The notes under the pieces were generated by a model that searched no databases, was not told where the DNA came from, and was given only the letters and a program-made list of their open reading frames with translations. This document shows, piece by piece, positions 42,371 to 50,830 of a stretch of DNA of 64,000 bases. Location of the stretch: positions 77,595 through 141,594 of the forward strand of contig DASXHD010000101.1 of NCBI GenBank assembly GCA_036488725.1, written 5' to 3'. Position 1 is the stretch's first letter. Each line of letters begins with the position of its first letter. Both the position numbers and the translations under genes were made by a program. The DNA comes from DASXHD01 sp036488725 (GTDB lineage Bacteria > Myxococcota_A > Polyangia > Polyangiales > Polyangiaceae).

Positions 42371-43570
42371 TCACTTGCCGGTCTTGGAAATCATTCCGCC
42401 GCCGGTGTCGATCCAGTAGACGCTCGTCGCGTCGACGCTCACGCAGTCGGGGCCGTTCTGTCCGCTCGCGAGCTTCGTGTCGCTCGCTCCGGCCGCGGTC
42501 ACGCGGTGGATTTCGCCGGTGCTCGGCGCGTAAGGCTGCACGTTGGTCGCTTCGGCGAACCAGATCGACGTGCCGTCGGTCTCGATGCCGTTCAAGCTCG
42601 GCAGGTTCGGCACGAGCTGACTCGGTGTCGCGGCCGACGCGTTCAGCGGGACCGACATGAGCGCGGCCGTCGTCGCGCCGCGCGAGGCGAAGTAAGCGTT
42701 CTTCGTGTCGATGGCGAGATGCCCCGCGTTCGTGACCGCGGTCGAGAGCGGCGCGACGCTGCCGCCCGCGATCGGAACGCGGTCGACGACGCCGCTCGTG
42801 CCGTCGGTGAAGTACACGTTCGTCGCGTCGACGCGGAGAAAGCGCGCGTGATTGAGCCCGAGCGGGCCCGCGAGCTTGACGGGATTCGGCGTCGTCTTGT
42901 CGCTCTTCCACACCGAGCCGTCGGCGCTGTTCGTCCAATAAACGTTGTTCGCGTCGACCGCGACGTCGAGCGGGAAGGCCTGGTTGGTCGCGATCGGCGT
43001 CGCCGAACCGCCACCCACCGGGATGCGCTGGATGCTCCCGTTGTTCGCCTGGAACGTGCCTTGGTTCGCGTAGAACAAATTCGTTCCGTCGGACGCCATG
43101 CCGTGCGGCGCGGCTTGGCCGCCGATCATGAGCGTCGGGCATCCGCCGCCGAGCGGCACCGACCAAACGCTGCCGGTGTTGTTGAAGCCCGTGCCCCAAT
43201 AGACGTTCTTCGCGTCGACGGTGAGGCACGCGTTGTCGCTCGCTTGCTGCGCGACGCCGCCGTCGCACCCAGCGGCGATGAGCGGGCACACGCCGGCGGC
43301 GCACTGCGTGTTGCACACGATGCCGCAGCCGCCGCAGTTCTTGTCGTCGCTCGCCGTGTCGACGCACTGACCGCCGCACGCCGTGAGCCCGCCGTCGCAG
43401 CTCACTTGTTGGGTGACGTCGCTTCCGCCGTCGACGGGCGGGTTGCCCGAGTCGTTCGGCTGCGCGGAGTCGTTTCCGTTTCCGCTATCCAAATCGAGCG
43501 TCGCGTCAGCGCCTCCGCACCCGACGACGCACACGAGCACAACCGACGACATGAGCCCAAGTCGACGCAT
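42371..43570 (-). CDS. Lipoprotein beta-propeller with Cys-rich segment
   Basis: A 399-residue lipoprotein (MRRLGLMSSVVLVCVVGC, lipobox VVGC). The Asp/Ser/Gly linker is followed by a Cys-rich segment typical of myxobacterial surface proteins (CGGQCVDTASDDKNCGGCGI ... CNTQCAAGVC). Repeated units such as CLTVDAKNVYWGTGF, VAVDANNVYWTN and CVSVDATSVYWIDTGG form a propeller-like domain. The start has a good GGGAGG Shine-Dalgarno sequence. No enzymatic motif is visible. It is probably exposed on the cell surface, and it is similar in style to other lipoproteins in the window. Confidence 0.85.
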   Translation of the reverse strand: MRRLGLMSSVVLVCVVGCGGADATLDLDSGNGNDSAQPNDSGNPPVDGGSDVTQQVSCDGGLTACGGQCVDTASDDKNCGGCGIVCNTQCAAGVCPLIAAGCDGGVAQQASDNACLTVDAKNVYWGTGFNNTGSVWSVPLGGGCPTLMIGGQAAPHGMASDGTNLFYANQGTFQANNGSIQRIPVGGGSATPIATNQAFPLDVAVDANNVYWTNSADGSVWKSDKTTPNPVKLAGPLGLNHARFLRVDATNVYFTDGTSGVVDRVPIAGGSVAPLSTAVTNAGHLAIDTKNAYFASRGATTAALMSVPLNASAATPSQLVPNLPSLNGIETDGTSIWFAEATNVQPYAPSTGEIHRVTAAGASDTKLASGQNGPDCVSVDATSVYWIDTGGGMISKTGK

Positions 43571-43698
43571 GGTAAGCCTCCCAAGTGATGCCGGCTCAGG
43601 TGCAGGGCGCATGCCCCGCGGGGATTTCCGTGCAATCTGCACGCGAGGCCTCGCCGCGCCCGCCAACGGCGTTGCCGATCGCTGACTCTTTTGCGCAG

Positions 43699-44487
43699 TT
43701 ACTCGAGCTTGATGCGCCCGAAGCGAGAGCTCTTGTGGAAGTTGCCTTGCCCGCGAATCGGCGACCAGGCGAGCGCGAGCCTCTGACCTTCTTTGAAGCT
43801 GTAGAGATCGATCCGCCAGACGTCGCCCGCTTTCGGCGGGACGGGCGTGCGGCCTTGGACGAAGGCGCTCCACGGAATTGCGATTTCCATCGAGTAAAAG
43901 CGGCTGTCTTGCACGAAGATCGCGCGCTCGGCGTGACACGACCACTCTTGGTGGCCGAAGATTTTCTCGGCGCCGGAGTTCGTGATGGGCGTGTTGTAGT
44001 CGTCCCAGTGCGTGTCGAAGACGGCGCCGTGCACGTCGACTTGGATCTCGTAGTAGTCCTTGTTGTCGCCGTGATCGCCCGGTTGGATCATGAGCTCGAC
44101 CGCCGAGCTCTTCTCCCAATCGTGCGGGTCGGCTTCGTCGCGCGTGAACGGCGAGAACGGCGAGCGATCGAGGACGACGGCGCCCACGTAGAGGTTCTTG
44201 TCGTCCCAACCGAGCTTCGCGAACGCCGCGACCTCGCTGCCCGGCGCCGCTTGGCCGTTTCCCGGCTCGACGAACGCGCTCGTCGTCGCGGCGTGCGACC
44301 AGACGGCGTCGTCGAGCTTGCCGTCCATCGCCGGCGGCGTCGCGAAGCGCGGCACGTCCATCGGCGCGCCCGAGATCGTCGACTCGCCGCTCGTCCCGTC
44401 CGCCGGGGCCTTCGACCACGCCGGGTCTTTGTCGCGGCTGACGCACGCGGCGAGCGAAATCAAAAACATGCAGACTGCACGCTTCAT
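43699..44487 (-). CDS. Lipoprotein with CBM9-like (DOMON) domain
   Basis: A 262-residue lipoprotein (MKRAVCMFLISLAAC, lipobox LAAC). Almost the whole mature protein is a CBM9-like fold (ATPPAMDGKLDDAVWSHAAT, WDDKNLYVGAVVLDRSPF, SSAVELMIQPGDHGDNKDYY, SFKEGQRLALAWSPIRG), a carbohydrate- or heme-type binding domain. Such a domain without an enzyme partner suggests binding only. The gene lies 128 bp upstream of the propeller lipoprotein gene, and the gap holds the latter's promoter region and Shine-Dalgarno sequence but no further gene. Confidence 0.87.
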   Translation of the reverse strand: MKRAVCMFLISLAACVSRDKDPAWSKAPADGTSGESTISGAPMDVPRFATPPAMDGKLDDAVWSHAATTSAFVEPGNGQAAPGSEVAAFAKLGWDDKNLYVGAVVLDRSPFSPFTRDEADPHDWEKSSAVELMIQPGDHGDNKDYYEIQVDVHGAVFDTHWDDYNTPITNSGAEKIFGHQEWSCHAERAIFVQDSRFYSMEIAIPWSAFVQGRTPVPPKAGDVWRIDLYSFKEGQRLALAWSPIRGQGNFHKSSRFGRIKLE

Positions 44488-44536
44488 GGAGCGCAAACGG
44501 TAGCCGAATCGGCCGTGACCTTCTAGAGTGCGCGCG

Positions 44537-45022
44537 ATGATGCGTGGGCTCGTGATCTTTGCGACGGCAGTGGTGCTCGCGGCGGCGTGCGGGCCGAGCG
44601 CGCAGCCGACGTGCACGGGCGCGACGTGCGCGTGCAACGGCTCGGACTGCGCGTGCGTCGGGGGCGCGAGCTGCGACGTGCTCTGCGGAATTTTTCCGCG
44701 GTGCAACGCGTCGTGCACGGCGGTCTCGTCGTGCAACGTCGAGTGCCGCGACGACTGCACGGCCAAGTGCAACGCCGGCGATACGTGCACGATGCAGTGC
44801 GCGAACAACTGCAGCTACGACTGCACGGGCAGCAAGACGTGCACCGCCGACGTGGGTGACGACGCGAACGTCGACTGCACGGGCGCGGGGAGCTGCACCG
44901 TTTCGTGCGCAGGGTCGTGCAAAGTGAAGTGCGCGAACGCCGGCTCGTGCGACGTCACTTGCGGCAGCGGCGCGCCGACGACGTGCTCGGACGGCACCAC
45001 GCGCGCGTGCGGCGGCTGCTGA
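44537..45022 (+). CDS. Cysteine-rich lipoprotein
   Basis: A 161-residue lipoprotein (MMRGLVIFATAVVLAAAC, lipobox AAAC) in which 29 of 161 residues are Cys. They repeat with 3-6 residues between them, for example CTGAGSCTVSCAGSCKVKC and CRDDCTAKCNAGDTC. The regular spacing suggests a disulfide-stabilised repeat or beta-helix outside the cytoplasm. I chose ATG 44537; GTG 44528 and ATG 44540 are possible. Its stop overlaps the start of the kinase gene by one base (TGATG), so the two are made together, which is unusual for a surface protein and a soluble kinase. Confidence 0.8.
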   Translation: MMRGLVIFATAVVLAAACGPSAQPTCTGATCACNGSDCACVGGASCDVLCGIFPRCNASCTAVSSCNVECRDDCTAKCNAGDTCTMQCANNCSYDCTGSKTCTADVGDDANVDCTGAGSCTVSCAGSCKVKCANAGSCDVTCGSGAPTTCSDGTTRACGGC

Positions 45023-46044
45023 TGGCCGAGCCCGAGCTTCTGCTCACGCACTACGCGATTCACGATCGGATCGCGTCGGGCGGGATGGGCTCGATTCATC
45101 TCGCGCGCGTCGTCGGCTCCGTCGGGTTCGCGCGCACCGTCGTCGTGAAGCGGCTGCGGCGGATCTACGCCGACGATCCCGATTTCGTGTCGAGCTTCGT
45201 CGACGAGGCGCGCTTGGTCGCGCGCATCCGGCACCCGAACGTGGTCGCGCCGCTCGACGTCGTCGCCGAACGCGGCGAGCTCTTTCTCGTCCTCGAGTAC
45301 GTCCACGGCGAAGTCGCGTCGCGCTTGCTCAAGACGATGATCGCGCGGAACGAGCGCATCCCGACGCCGGTCGCGATTTCGATCGGCGTCGGCGCGCTGC
45401 TCGGTTTGCACGCCGCCCACGACGCGAAGGACGAACGCGGCGCGCCGCTCCGCATCGTTCACCGCGACGTCTCGCCGCACAACGTCATCGTTGGCGCCGA
45501 CGGTCACGCGCGCGTGATCGACTTCGGCATCGCGAAGGCGGTCGGCCGATTGCGCTCGACGCGCAGAGGATCGGATCAGATCAAAGGCAAGCTCGCGTAC
45601 ATGGCGCCGGAGCAAGTCCTGGGCGATCCGGTCGATCATCGCGCGGACGTTTATGCGGCGTCGATCGTGCTGTGGGAGCTCTTGTGCGGGCGGCGGTTGT
45701 CCGATGCTCCGGGCGTCGACGGGCTGGTCGAGCGCGTCGCGGGCGCGCCGGTCGATCCGCCCAGCAAGCACAATCGCGAGCTCTCGCGGCAGCTCGACGA
45801 CATCGTTCTCCGGGGCCTCCAGCGCGATCCGAACGCGCGGTGGCCGACGGCGCGCGCGATGGCCTTCGCGATCGAGCAAGCGACGACGCCCGCGACCGCA
45901 TCGCAAGTCGGCGCGTGGGTGACGCGGCTCGCGTCGACTTCGCTCGCCGAGCTCGCGGCGAAGATCGCCGCGATCGAGAGCGACGCGATGAACGACCGCT
46001 TGAGCAGCGTGCTCGAGGAGATCCGCGCGACGCGCGAAGATTGA
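45022..46044 (+). CDS. Ser/Thr protein kinase, cytoplasmic
   Basis: A 340-residue Hanks-type kinase with no transmembrane segment. The Gly loop is IASGGMGSIHLA, the Lys is in TVVVKRL, the activation region begins with VIDFGIAK, and APEQVLG is the APE motif. The catalytic loop reads HRDVSPHN: the conserved Lys of HRDxKxxN is Ser, as is common in myxobacterial kinases with the HRDVSP form. The C-terminal 60 residues are helical and not part of the kinase. Translation is coupled to the Cys-rich lipoprotein. The substrate is not known. Confidence 0.92.
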   Translation: MAEPELLLTHYAIHDRIASGGMGSIHLARVVGSVGFARTVVVKRLRRIYADDPDFVSSFVDEARLVARIRHPNVVAPLDVVAERGELFLVLEYVHGEVASRLLKTMIARNERIPTPVAISIGVGALLGLHAAHDAKDERGAPLRIVHRDVSPHNVIVGADGHARVIDFGIAKAVGRLRSTRRGSDQIKGKLAYMAPEQVLGDPVDHRADVYAASIVLWELLCGRRLSDAPGVDGLVERVAGAPVDPPSKHNRELSRQLDDIVLRGLQRDPNARWPTARAMAFAIEQATTPATASQVGAWVTRLASTSLAELAAKIAAIESDAMNDRLSSVLEEIRATRED

Positions 46045-46048
46045 GCCG

Positions 46049-46474
46049 TCAGCTATCCGCTATCAGTTGGCGCGCGACGGCTCGTTTCGCGGCGGAGGAC
46101 TCGAGGCGGGCACCGACGAGCGTCGAGGCGACGAAGACGATCGACCAGAGGGCGCCGGAGCCGAGCGTGACGATGGCCGGCGCCGGGCACGCGCCGACGA
46201 GGCCCCATCCAACGCCGAAGACGGCCGCGCCGGTGACGAGGCGCGCGTCGATGGGCCGCACGGGTGCGAGATCCTTGCCGGCGCGGCGACGCGCGATCGC
46301 ATAGAGGACGGCGCACGTCGCGACGGCGGCGGCCATCACGAACGCGAGCGCGGGGTCCCACGCGCCGCGCACGTCGAGAAACGCCTGCACCTTCGCGGTG
46401 TCGGTCATGCCCGAGACGACGAGCCCGGCACCGAAGATGGCGCCGCACGCGAGCGAGACGAAGGTCTTGTTCAT
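46049..46474 (-). CDS. YeeE/YedE-family sulfur transporter, second half
   Basis: A 141-residue membrane protein, the second subunit-like half of a YeeE/YedE (TsuA-type) permease that brings in thiosulfate or another sulfur compound. Transmembrane stretches are SLACGAIFGAGLVVSG, AFVMAAAVATCAVLYAIA, GAAVFGVGWGLVGACPAPAI and SIVFVASTLVGAR. The conserved motifs GxGLVxSGM and GxxWGLxGxCPAPA are present with their Cys. Its start overlaps the stop of the first half by 4 bp. In many bacteria both halves are one chain. Confidence 0.88.
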   Translation of the reverse strand: MNKTFVSLACGAIFGAGLVVSGMTDTAKVQAFLDVRGAWDPALAFVMAAAVATCAVLYAIARRRAGKDLAPVRPIDARLVTGAAVFGVGWGLVGACPAPAIVTLGSGALWSIVFVASTLVGARLESSAAKRAVARQLIADS

Positions 46475-46884
46475 CGCGGCACCCAAAGCGCGTGCGTCGC
46501 GAGCACCGTGAGCGCGCCGGTCGCCATGAAGGTGAGCGTCGCGACGACCGAGCGTTTCGAAAACCGCGCAACGCCGCAGACGCTGTGCCCGCTCGTGCAA
46601 CCGCCTCCACGCTGGCCGCCCCAACCGACGAGGAGCCCGCCGATCGCGACGGCCGCGAGCGGGATGCGCGCCGGGCCGAGCGCGCTCGGATGAATCAGCG
46701 CGGCGACGAGGCCGGCGAGGACGAGCCCGAGGAGAAACGCGACGCGATGCTCTCCGTCGCGCTCGCCGGGCGTCGCGACGAGACCGCCGACCATTCCTCC
46801 GACGCCCGCGACGCGCCCGCGCGCGAGCATGAGCGCGCCGGCCGACCCGCCGATGAGAACGCCGCCGACGATTTCGGGGACCAT
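46471..46884 (-). CDS. YeeE/YedE-family sulfur transporter, first half
   Basis: A 137-residue membrane protein, the N-terminal half of the split YeeE/YedE transporter. The defining motif GGGCTSGHSVCG lies near residue 95, and it carries the thiol used to relay the sulfur substrate in the TsuA structure. It has about four helices. The 4-bp overlap with the second half (ATGA at 46471-46474) shows coupled translation, so the halves should form one transporter. A palindrome overlaps its start codon. Confidence 0.9.
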   Translation of the reverse strand: MVPEIVGGVLIGGSAGALMLARGRVAGVGGMVGGLVATPGERDGEHRVAFLLGLVLAGLVAALIHPSALGPARIPLAAVAIGGLLVGWGGQRGGGCTSGHSVCGVARFSKRSVVATLTFMATGALTVLATHALWVPR

Positions 46885-46899
46885 CCAAATATCTTGGAT
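46883..46899. promoter_or_regulatory. Palindrome at the sulfur transporter start
   Basis: ATCCAAATATCTTGGAT: 6-bp arms ATCCAA and TTGGAT around ATATC, in the only AT-rich stretch here (46883-46935). It overlaps the start codon of the YeeE gene. Such sulfur transporters are often controlled by ArsR-family repressors (BigR/SqrR), whose sites are palindromic. No regulator gene is next to it, so the binder is not known. Confidence 0.5.
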
Positions 46900-46946
46900 A
46901 CTGAAGTCGCGTCCGTCAACGTGAATTTATCCGTCGCAGCTGACAG

Positions 46947-49900
46947 CTAAACCACCCGCAGTCGCTGCACCCGCAAGCGGTCGGCGCCGCCCACCGTTCC
47001 ACCCAAATACTTCTGAAACAGCATGTCTGCCGCGCTTCGGTCGCCCGAGAGCTGCGCGCGCAAGGCCCACGCGTCGAGGTGATCGCGGGCTCGCGCGTCG
47101 GCGCGCATCATGCCGTACGCGCGTTCGAGATCCGAGAGGGCGCCTTGGCGGTCGCCGGTCATCGCGCGGGCTTGGCCGCGCACGACGAACGACTCGGCGT
47201 AGAGGTGGCCCGCGCGCACGCCGAGCTGCGAGGCCGACGCGGCCGACGCGATGTCGCCGCTGGCCATCGTCGCGCGCGCGATCGCGAGCGGGGGGCGATG
47301 CCAGTTTTGATCGCGTTTATGAAGCTCGCGATACGTGCTCATCGCGCGCGGCTCTTCGCCGCGGAGCTCGGCGAGGCGCGCCATCACGAACTGCGCGGCG
47401 AGCAAATCCGGAAACAAGCGGAGGGCGCGTTCGGCGAGCGCTTGCGCGACCCCGAGCTGGGCGACGTCGTACGCGAGCAAGATCAACCGCGCGAGGCTCG
47501 GGCCGTCGAGCGCTTGCCGTTCGCCGAAGCGGAGCGCGCGCTCGCCCTCGCCGAGACGCGCGAGACACTCGAACTTCACCGTCTCCCAAAAATCGAGGCG
47601 ACCGTCGTCTTCGCGCTCGCCGTCTTCGCGACCGAGCTCTTCGGCGAGGCCGATGACGCTCGCGTAATCGCCGGCGGCGAGCAGCCGCTCGAAGCGGAGC
47701 GATCGCGCGCCGTAGCTCGGCTTGCCGTTTTTGCCCCATTTTGCGTCGAATCGTGCGATTTCGCGGTCGGCGTCGTCGAAGCGGAGCATCGCCGAGAGGG
47801 CGCGCACGCGAAGACGCGAGACTTGATGGCGGAGCTCGCACGGCTCGACGAGCGCGAGCGCTTCGTCGCAGCGACCGCGTTGGAAGAGACGTTCGGCGAG
47901 CGCGCGTCGCGGGTACTCGCGCGTCGGGATCGCGGCGACCGATTCGCGAAGGAGCTTCTCGCCGTCGGCTTCTTTCTCGAGCGCGCTGTCCATCATCTGC
48001 GCGCCGCGCCACGCGCGCGCGTAGGCGTCGTCGGGAGCGACGCGGGCGAGCCGCGCGAGCGAAGCTTCGCCGAGCGACGGCGCCCAGCAGAGCTCGAGCA
48101 TGATGCGCGCGTGCGCGCGGAGTGGAGCAGCTTCGTCGGGCCGCCGCTCGAGCACGCGCTCGAAGAACGGACGCGCCGACCCGCCTGAGGCGACGAGCAC
48201 GTCGCCGACGCGATAGAGATCGTCCTCGCCGAGATCGAGCTTCTGCCCCGCGCGCGACAGATAAGGCGCGCCCTGCGCCCCATAGCCGCCGGCCGCGAGC
48301 GCGAACCCGAGATCGAGCTCGCTCTGCGCGTCGTTTTGCCGAAGGCCGAGCGCGGTCGCGTAGGCGCGGATCGCGGCGCCATGATCGCCGCGCGCCTCGC
48401 TGTGGCTGCCGATTTGCGCGTAGAGCCAGCCGTCGGTCGGGCGAAGCGCGAAGGCGCGATCGATCGCGGCGTTCGCGTCGGGCGAGCCGCTCGCGAGGAG
48501 CGACGCCGCGAGGATGACGAGCGCGCCGGCGACCTTCGGCTCGGCGTCGAGCACCGCGCGGCACGTCGCCGCGGCTCGGTCGTGACGCCCGTTTTCGTAG
48601 AGCAGGCGCGCGAGCTCGAGGCGAAGCCACTTTTCGTCGGGCAAATCGACGATGGCGCGATCGAGGTACGCGGCCGCGTCGTCGACCCGCCCGAGCTTCG
48701 CGAGACAGAACGCGCGCTCGACGCGCGTGCCGGCGCGTCGCGGATCGAGCGTGAGCGCGCGGTCGAACGCCGCGAGCGCTTCGTCCTGCCGGCCGCGTTT
48801 CTGAAGAATGCGCGCGTGGACCCACTGGTGGTACGCGACGTTCGGCGCGCGGCGGCGCGCGACCTCGTTGAGCACCTCGGCGCGATCGATCTCGCCCCGA
48901 TCGAGCGCGAGCGAGGCGAGCCGACCGTTGGCGCCCGGATGCGACGGATCGAGCCGCAACGCTTCTTTGAGCGTCGCGTACGCGTCGTCGTCTTTGCCGA
49001 GCGCCATCTCGCACATCGCGATCGACGCCCACGTGCGCGGGTCGAGCTTGTCGCGCTCCCGCGCGCGCTGAAACGACGTGAGCGCTTCGCCGTAGCGACC
49101 TTCGCCCGCGAGCGCCTCGCCTCGGAGGCGATGCGGCCAAGCGTCGTCGGGCCACATCGCGACGACCTCGCCGACGACCTGATGAACTTTCACGCGAGCG
49201 TCGGGCGTCGGCGCTTTGCGCGCGATTTCGATCGCGCGCTGGAATTGATAGAACCGCGCGAGCTCGTAATCACGTCGCAGCGCGATCGACTCGTCGACGA
49301 GCGTGTCGCCGCGCTCGGGCTCTTCGGCGTCGTAGGCGGCCCACGCCTCGTCGACGAGCGACATGTAGCGACACTCGACCGCGCCGATCGCGTCGAGCTG
49401 CGCGATGCGCGCGGGATCATTTCGCGGCACCGCGACGAGCGCGCCGTGATTCGAGAGATCGCGCAGCCGCGCGAGATCCTCGTACGGCGTCTCGCGGATC
49501 TCGTGGCTCATCGGATCCTGCACTTCGAGGACGTCGCGGATGTCGTCGTAACCGATCGCAACCGCGACGTGACCGCTCGACGAATAATCCTCCTCCATGA
49601 TGACGGGGATCTGCGCTTCGAGGATTCGCCGCAAGACGGGGAGCTCGGCCTCGACGCGCCGCGTGTGGAAGCCCGCTTGCTCGAGGTACGAGCGCATGCG
49701 GTAAATCGGCGTGCCGCCGTCGGGCTCTTTGATGGCGCGCGCGATCTCGAGCTGCGACGCGGGCAAGCCGAAGTAGCGCAAATAGAGCTCGCACGCCGCG
49801 GGGCCGCAGTGGCTTCGCAGCTGCGCGACGGTCGGGAACGTCTGGAGACGAAACCACCGCCGCTGCGCGAGATCGCCACGGCCGAGGAGGCGCGCGTTCC

Positions 49901-50786
49901 GCTTGGCGAGATCGATCCAGCGCGAGGTCTCGGTCATCGCGCCGAGCTCGTCGAAGGCGGGCTTGGCGTGCGCGAAAAATCCGGCGCGATAGAGCGCGCA
50001 CGCGCGCTCGTAGCGATCGCGAAAACGAAAATCGCTCAGCGGATTTTGGCGTAGACCCTCCTCGACGGCTTGCGCGGCCTCGGCCCACTGGTGGCGCGCG
50101 AGGTGGAGTCGAACGAGGAGCCTGCGCGCCGCGGACTCGCCCGAGCGGAGCGGAAGGAGCTGCGCGAGCTCGGCGTGCGCGAGGTCGAAGTGACCGAGGA
50201 GCATCTCGACGTTGGCCGAGCCGATGCGCGCGGTGCGCTCGACCGCCGAGCCCGGCGTCGCCGCGGCGCGATAACGCTCGAGCGCGCCGGGTCGATCGTC
50301 GAACGAGAGCTTCACCTCCGCGTCTGCGCACGCGAGCAGGCCCGCGAGCACGGCGGCCGGCGTCGCGCCCGCTCGCTCGATGGCGCGCGCGAGCTGAGCT
50401 TCGGCGAGCTCGCGCGAGCGCTTGGCCGCCAAGAGCCGCGCCGCTTCGACGTGCGCCTCGGCGGCGAGCGCCGGATCGCCCGCACGCATCGCGCCCGTCG
50501 CGCCGCGCAGCGCGCTGTCCAGCGCCTCGTCGTAGAGCGGCGACGATCGCCGCAAGAGCACCGCCTGCAAGACGAGCGCGTGCGCTCGGTGCTTGCTCGC
50601 GACGTCGTCACGCCGAAAAATCGATCGCAAGCTCGCGTGCGCATGATCGAACCGATCGAGCGCGAGCTCCGCGCGCGCACGGAGGAGCGTCGCGGGCACG
50701 CTCGTCGGCGCGCGCTCGAGCGCCGCGATCGCCTCCGCCGCGTAGCCGCCGTCGAGGAGCGAGAGGGCCTCCTGGAGCGCGTCCAT
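46947..50786 (-). CDS. Giant TPR protein with C39-type peptidase domain
   Basis: A 1279-residue protein. Most of it is tetratricopeptide repeats in two blocks, before about residue 300 and from about 460 to the end (for example PRTWASIAMCEMALGKDDDA and LRLDPSHPGANGRLASLALD). Between them lies a papain-like domain of the C39 (bacteriocin-processing-like) group: Cys327 in SHCGPAACELYLRYFG, His406 in GHVAVAIGYDD and Asp424 in VLEVQDP. No signal peptide or membrane segment is seen, so it appears cytoplasmic, unlike ABC-transporter C39 domains. The ATG at 50786 is chosen because the longer frame overlaps the region of the divergent kinase-like gene. The substrate is unknown. Confidence 0.9.
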   Translation of the reverse strand: MDALQEALSLLDGGYAAEAIAALERAPTSVPATLLRARAELALDRFDHAHASLRSIFRRDDVASKHRAHALVLQAVLLRRSSPLYDEALDSALRGATGAMRAGDPALAAEAHVEAARLLAAKRSRELAEAQLARAIERAGATPAAVLAGLLACADAEVKLSFDDRPGALERYRAAATPGSAVERTARIGSANVEMLLGHFDLAHAELAQLLPLRSGESAARRLLVRLHLARHQWAEAAQAVEEGLRQNPLSDFRFRDRYERACALYRAGFFAHAKPAFDELGAMTETSRWIDLAKRNARLLGRGDLAQRRWFRLQTFPTVAQLRSHCGPAACELYLRYFGLPASQLEIARAIKEPDGGTPIYRMRSYLEQAGFHTRRVEAELPVLRRILEAQIPVIMEEDYSSSGHVAVAIGYDDIRDVLEVQDPMSHEIRETPYEDLARLRDLSNHGALVAVPRNDPARIAQLDAIGAVECRYMSLVDEAWAAYDAEEPERGDTLVDESIALRRDYELARFYQFQRAIEIARKAPTPDARVKVHQVVGEVVAMWPDDAWPHRLRGEALAGEGRYGEALTSFQRARERDKLDPRTWASIAMCEMALGKDDDAYATLKEALRLDPSHPGANGRLASLALDRGEIDRAEVLNEVARRRAPNVAYHQWVHARILQKRGRQDEALAAFDRALTLDPRRAGTRVERAFCLAKLGRVDDAAAYLDRAIVDLPDEKWLRLELARLLYENGRHDRAAATCRAVLDAEPKVAGALVILAASLLASGSPDANAAIDRAFALRPTDGWLYAQIGSHSEARGDHGAAIRAYATALGLRQNDAQSELDLGFALAAGGYGAQGAPYLSRAGQKLDLGEDDLYRVGDVLVASGGSARPFFERVLERRPDEAAPLRAHARIMLELCWAPSLGEASLARLARVAPDDAYARAWRGAQMMDSALEKEADGEKLLRESVAAIPTREYPRRALAERLFQRGRCDEALALVEPCELRHQVSRLRVRALSAMLRFDDADREIARFDAKWGKNGKPSYGARSLRFERLLAAGDYASVIGLAEELGREDGEREDDGRLDFWETVKFECLARLGEGERALRFGERQALDGPSLARLILLAYDVAQLGVAQALAERALRLFPDLLAAQFVMARLAELRGEEPRAMSTYRELHKRDQNWHRPPLAIARATMASGDIASAASASQLGVRAGHLYAESFVVRGQARAMTGDRQGALSDLERAYGMMRADARARDHLDAWALRAQLSGDRSAADMLFQKYLGGTVGGADRLRVQRLRVV

Positions 50787-50830
50787 CGCCGCCGATGATA
50801 CGCGCGATTCTGGTAGCGTGGACCCTCCCA

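Noticed and set aside
41865..43379. 504-residue extended version of the small lipoprotein at 41865-42290
   Set aside because: The upstream part is an Arg-rich shadow of the propeller lipoprotein gene; ATG 42290 starts a clean lipoprotein signal.
47317..49155. 612-residue frame on the same strand as the TPR-C39 gene
   Set aside because: Out of frame with the TPR repeats and made almost only of Arg, Ala and Ser.
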